From Actinomycetes bacterium (lineage in GTDB: Bacteria > Actinomycetota > Acidimicrobiia > Acidimicrobiales > Ilumatobacteraceae), in the NCBI GenBank assembly GCA_023417265.1, contig JAEZFY010000087.1:1-23344 (forward strand): a DNA stretch of 23,344 bases, in the 5' to 3' direction. Of the stretch, positions 22,865 to 23,344 are shown one piece after another (the first letter of the stretch is position 1; each line of letters begins with the position of its first letter). Under the pieces are notes generated by a model that ran no database searches, was not told where the DNA came from, and saw nothing but the letters and a program-made list of their open reading frames with translations. The position numbers and the translations under genes are program-made.

Positions 22865-23221
22865 TCAGCAGGGAGTGCCTCCGGTCACGCGTGTCGTCGC
22901 CCCGGCGGAACCGAAATTGCCGAAGCCGTCGGTGACGTACAGGACCTGGTTATAGGTGGTGGAACTGCAGGGCCACCATGTCCGGTTCAAATTCGCGGAG
23001 GTGGTCGTTGGAAGTCCGGGTGACCACCAGGCTCCGTCACCGTACGCGAAGTCGGTGTCGTACGGCGCGCCTCCGCTCCACGACATCGACCAGTATGCGG
23101 TCTGTCCGTGGCTCCGATTCTGGTGCGACGGGTTGAGGGTAATTGACACGGCTTCGACCGCGCCTCCCCCGCCGATCAGACAACTGCCGATCAGGCCGAG
23201 TACTGCTAACACACGCTTCAT
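22865..23221 (-). CDS. Small secreted Ig-like or peptide-type protein (118 aa)
   Basis: ATG 23221 (MKRVLAVLGLIGSCLIGGGG) is preceded by GAAGGG at 11-12 nt. An in-frame GTG four codons upstream is possible; the still longer frame lacks support. The signal peptide spans about residues 1-24. The mature 95 residues are rich in Ser, Thr, Tyr and Trp and form a beta-strand pattern: SITLNPSHQNRSHGQTAYWS, FAYGDGAWW, then WPCSSTTYNQVLYVTDGFGN and a terminal Cys. The strand order with 'YWS-SW-GGAPY' and 'DGFGN' resembles an Ig/PKD-like domain. As first gene before a large ABC permease it may be its substrate or partner. Function is unknown. Confidence 0.7.
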   Translation of the reverse strand: MKRVLAVLGLIGSCLIGGGGAVEAVSITLNPSHQNRSHGQTAYWSMSWSGGAPYDTDFAYGDGAWWSPGLPTTTSANLNRTWWPCSSTTYNQVLYVTDGFGNFGSAGATTRVTGGTPC

Positions 23222-23344
23222 CTCACGAGTCACCCTTCTATTCGGCGGCGCCCCCACAGCACTCGCTGAGTTTCCGAGCTTGAGCAATGGAGTTGCCGTC
23301 ACCGCCCCGCCGCCGCGGGCGGGGGGGTAGGGCGGTGTGGCATG

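Overview
The window is high-GC DNA (codon third positions mostly G or C) with many GTG starts, GTGA/ATGA gene overlaps and many secreted proteins and lipoproteins. This fits an actinomycete. An acidimicrobial lineage is a guess that no marker gene here confirms.

Layout: (1) 1-800 is core chromosome: the 3' end of a FAD-dependent oxidoreductase, a hairpin, tRNA-His(GTG) and tRNA-Lys(CTT). (2) 800-4620 is a decayed conjugative-element segment beside tRNA-Lys: iterated GGTCGCTACA repeats, a frameshifted small gene, an ardC-like antirestriction gene, a traG/virD4-type coupling-protein pseudogene with a mappable internal deletion, and an unknown gene. The ardC-like gene and the unknown gene share almost the same leader, including a GGGAYGTCCC palindrome exactly 17 nt before each start codon. 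(3) 5274-7774 holds four plus-strand genes for exported proteins: an I36 peptidase-inhibitor-like protein, two unknown secreted proteins and a lipoprotein. (4) 7814-9844 is a graveyard of broken secreted-protein genes, mostly on the minus strand. (5) 10154-14325 is a tight plus-strand operon: GNAT acyltransferase, an acyl-carrier-like protein whose phosphopantetheine serine position is Asp (and whose frame is broken once), a secreted beta-propeller-like protein, a secreted NlpC/P60-like cysteine hydrolase, and a propeller lipoprotein paralogous to the first. A small Cys/Trp-ended ORF sits immediately before the GNAT gene with a GTGA overlap. (6) 14519-19215 is an insertion-sequence pile-up: gene fragments, an IS110-type remnant, a complete IS110-family element and a complete IS21-family element with clear terminal repeats. 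(7) 19558-23221 is a minus-strand operon: small secreted protein, an 862-residue FtsX/MacB-like permease and its ABC ATPase.

The genes read as an accessory island for envelope-acting exported proteins, built beside a tRNA-linked integration hotspot. The candidate system is the 9960-14325 operon, in which modification-type genes (GNAT, ACP-like) are translationally coupled to surface propeller proteins and a cell-wall-hydrolase-like enzyme. Its function cannot be settled from sequence alone. Frameshifts cluster in 950-4000 and 7800-10900, while the long genes elsewhere are intact.
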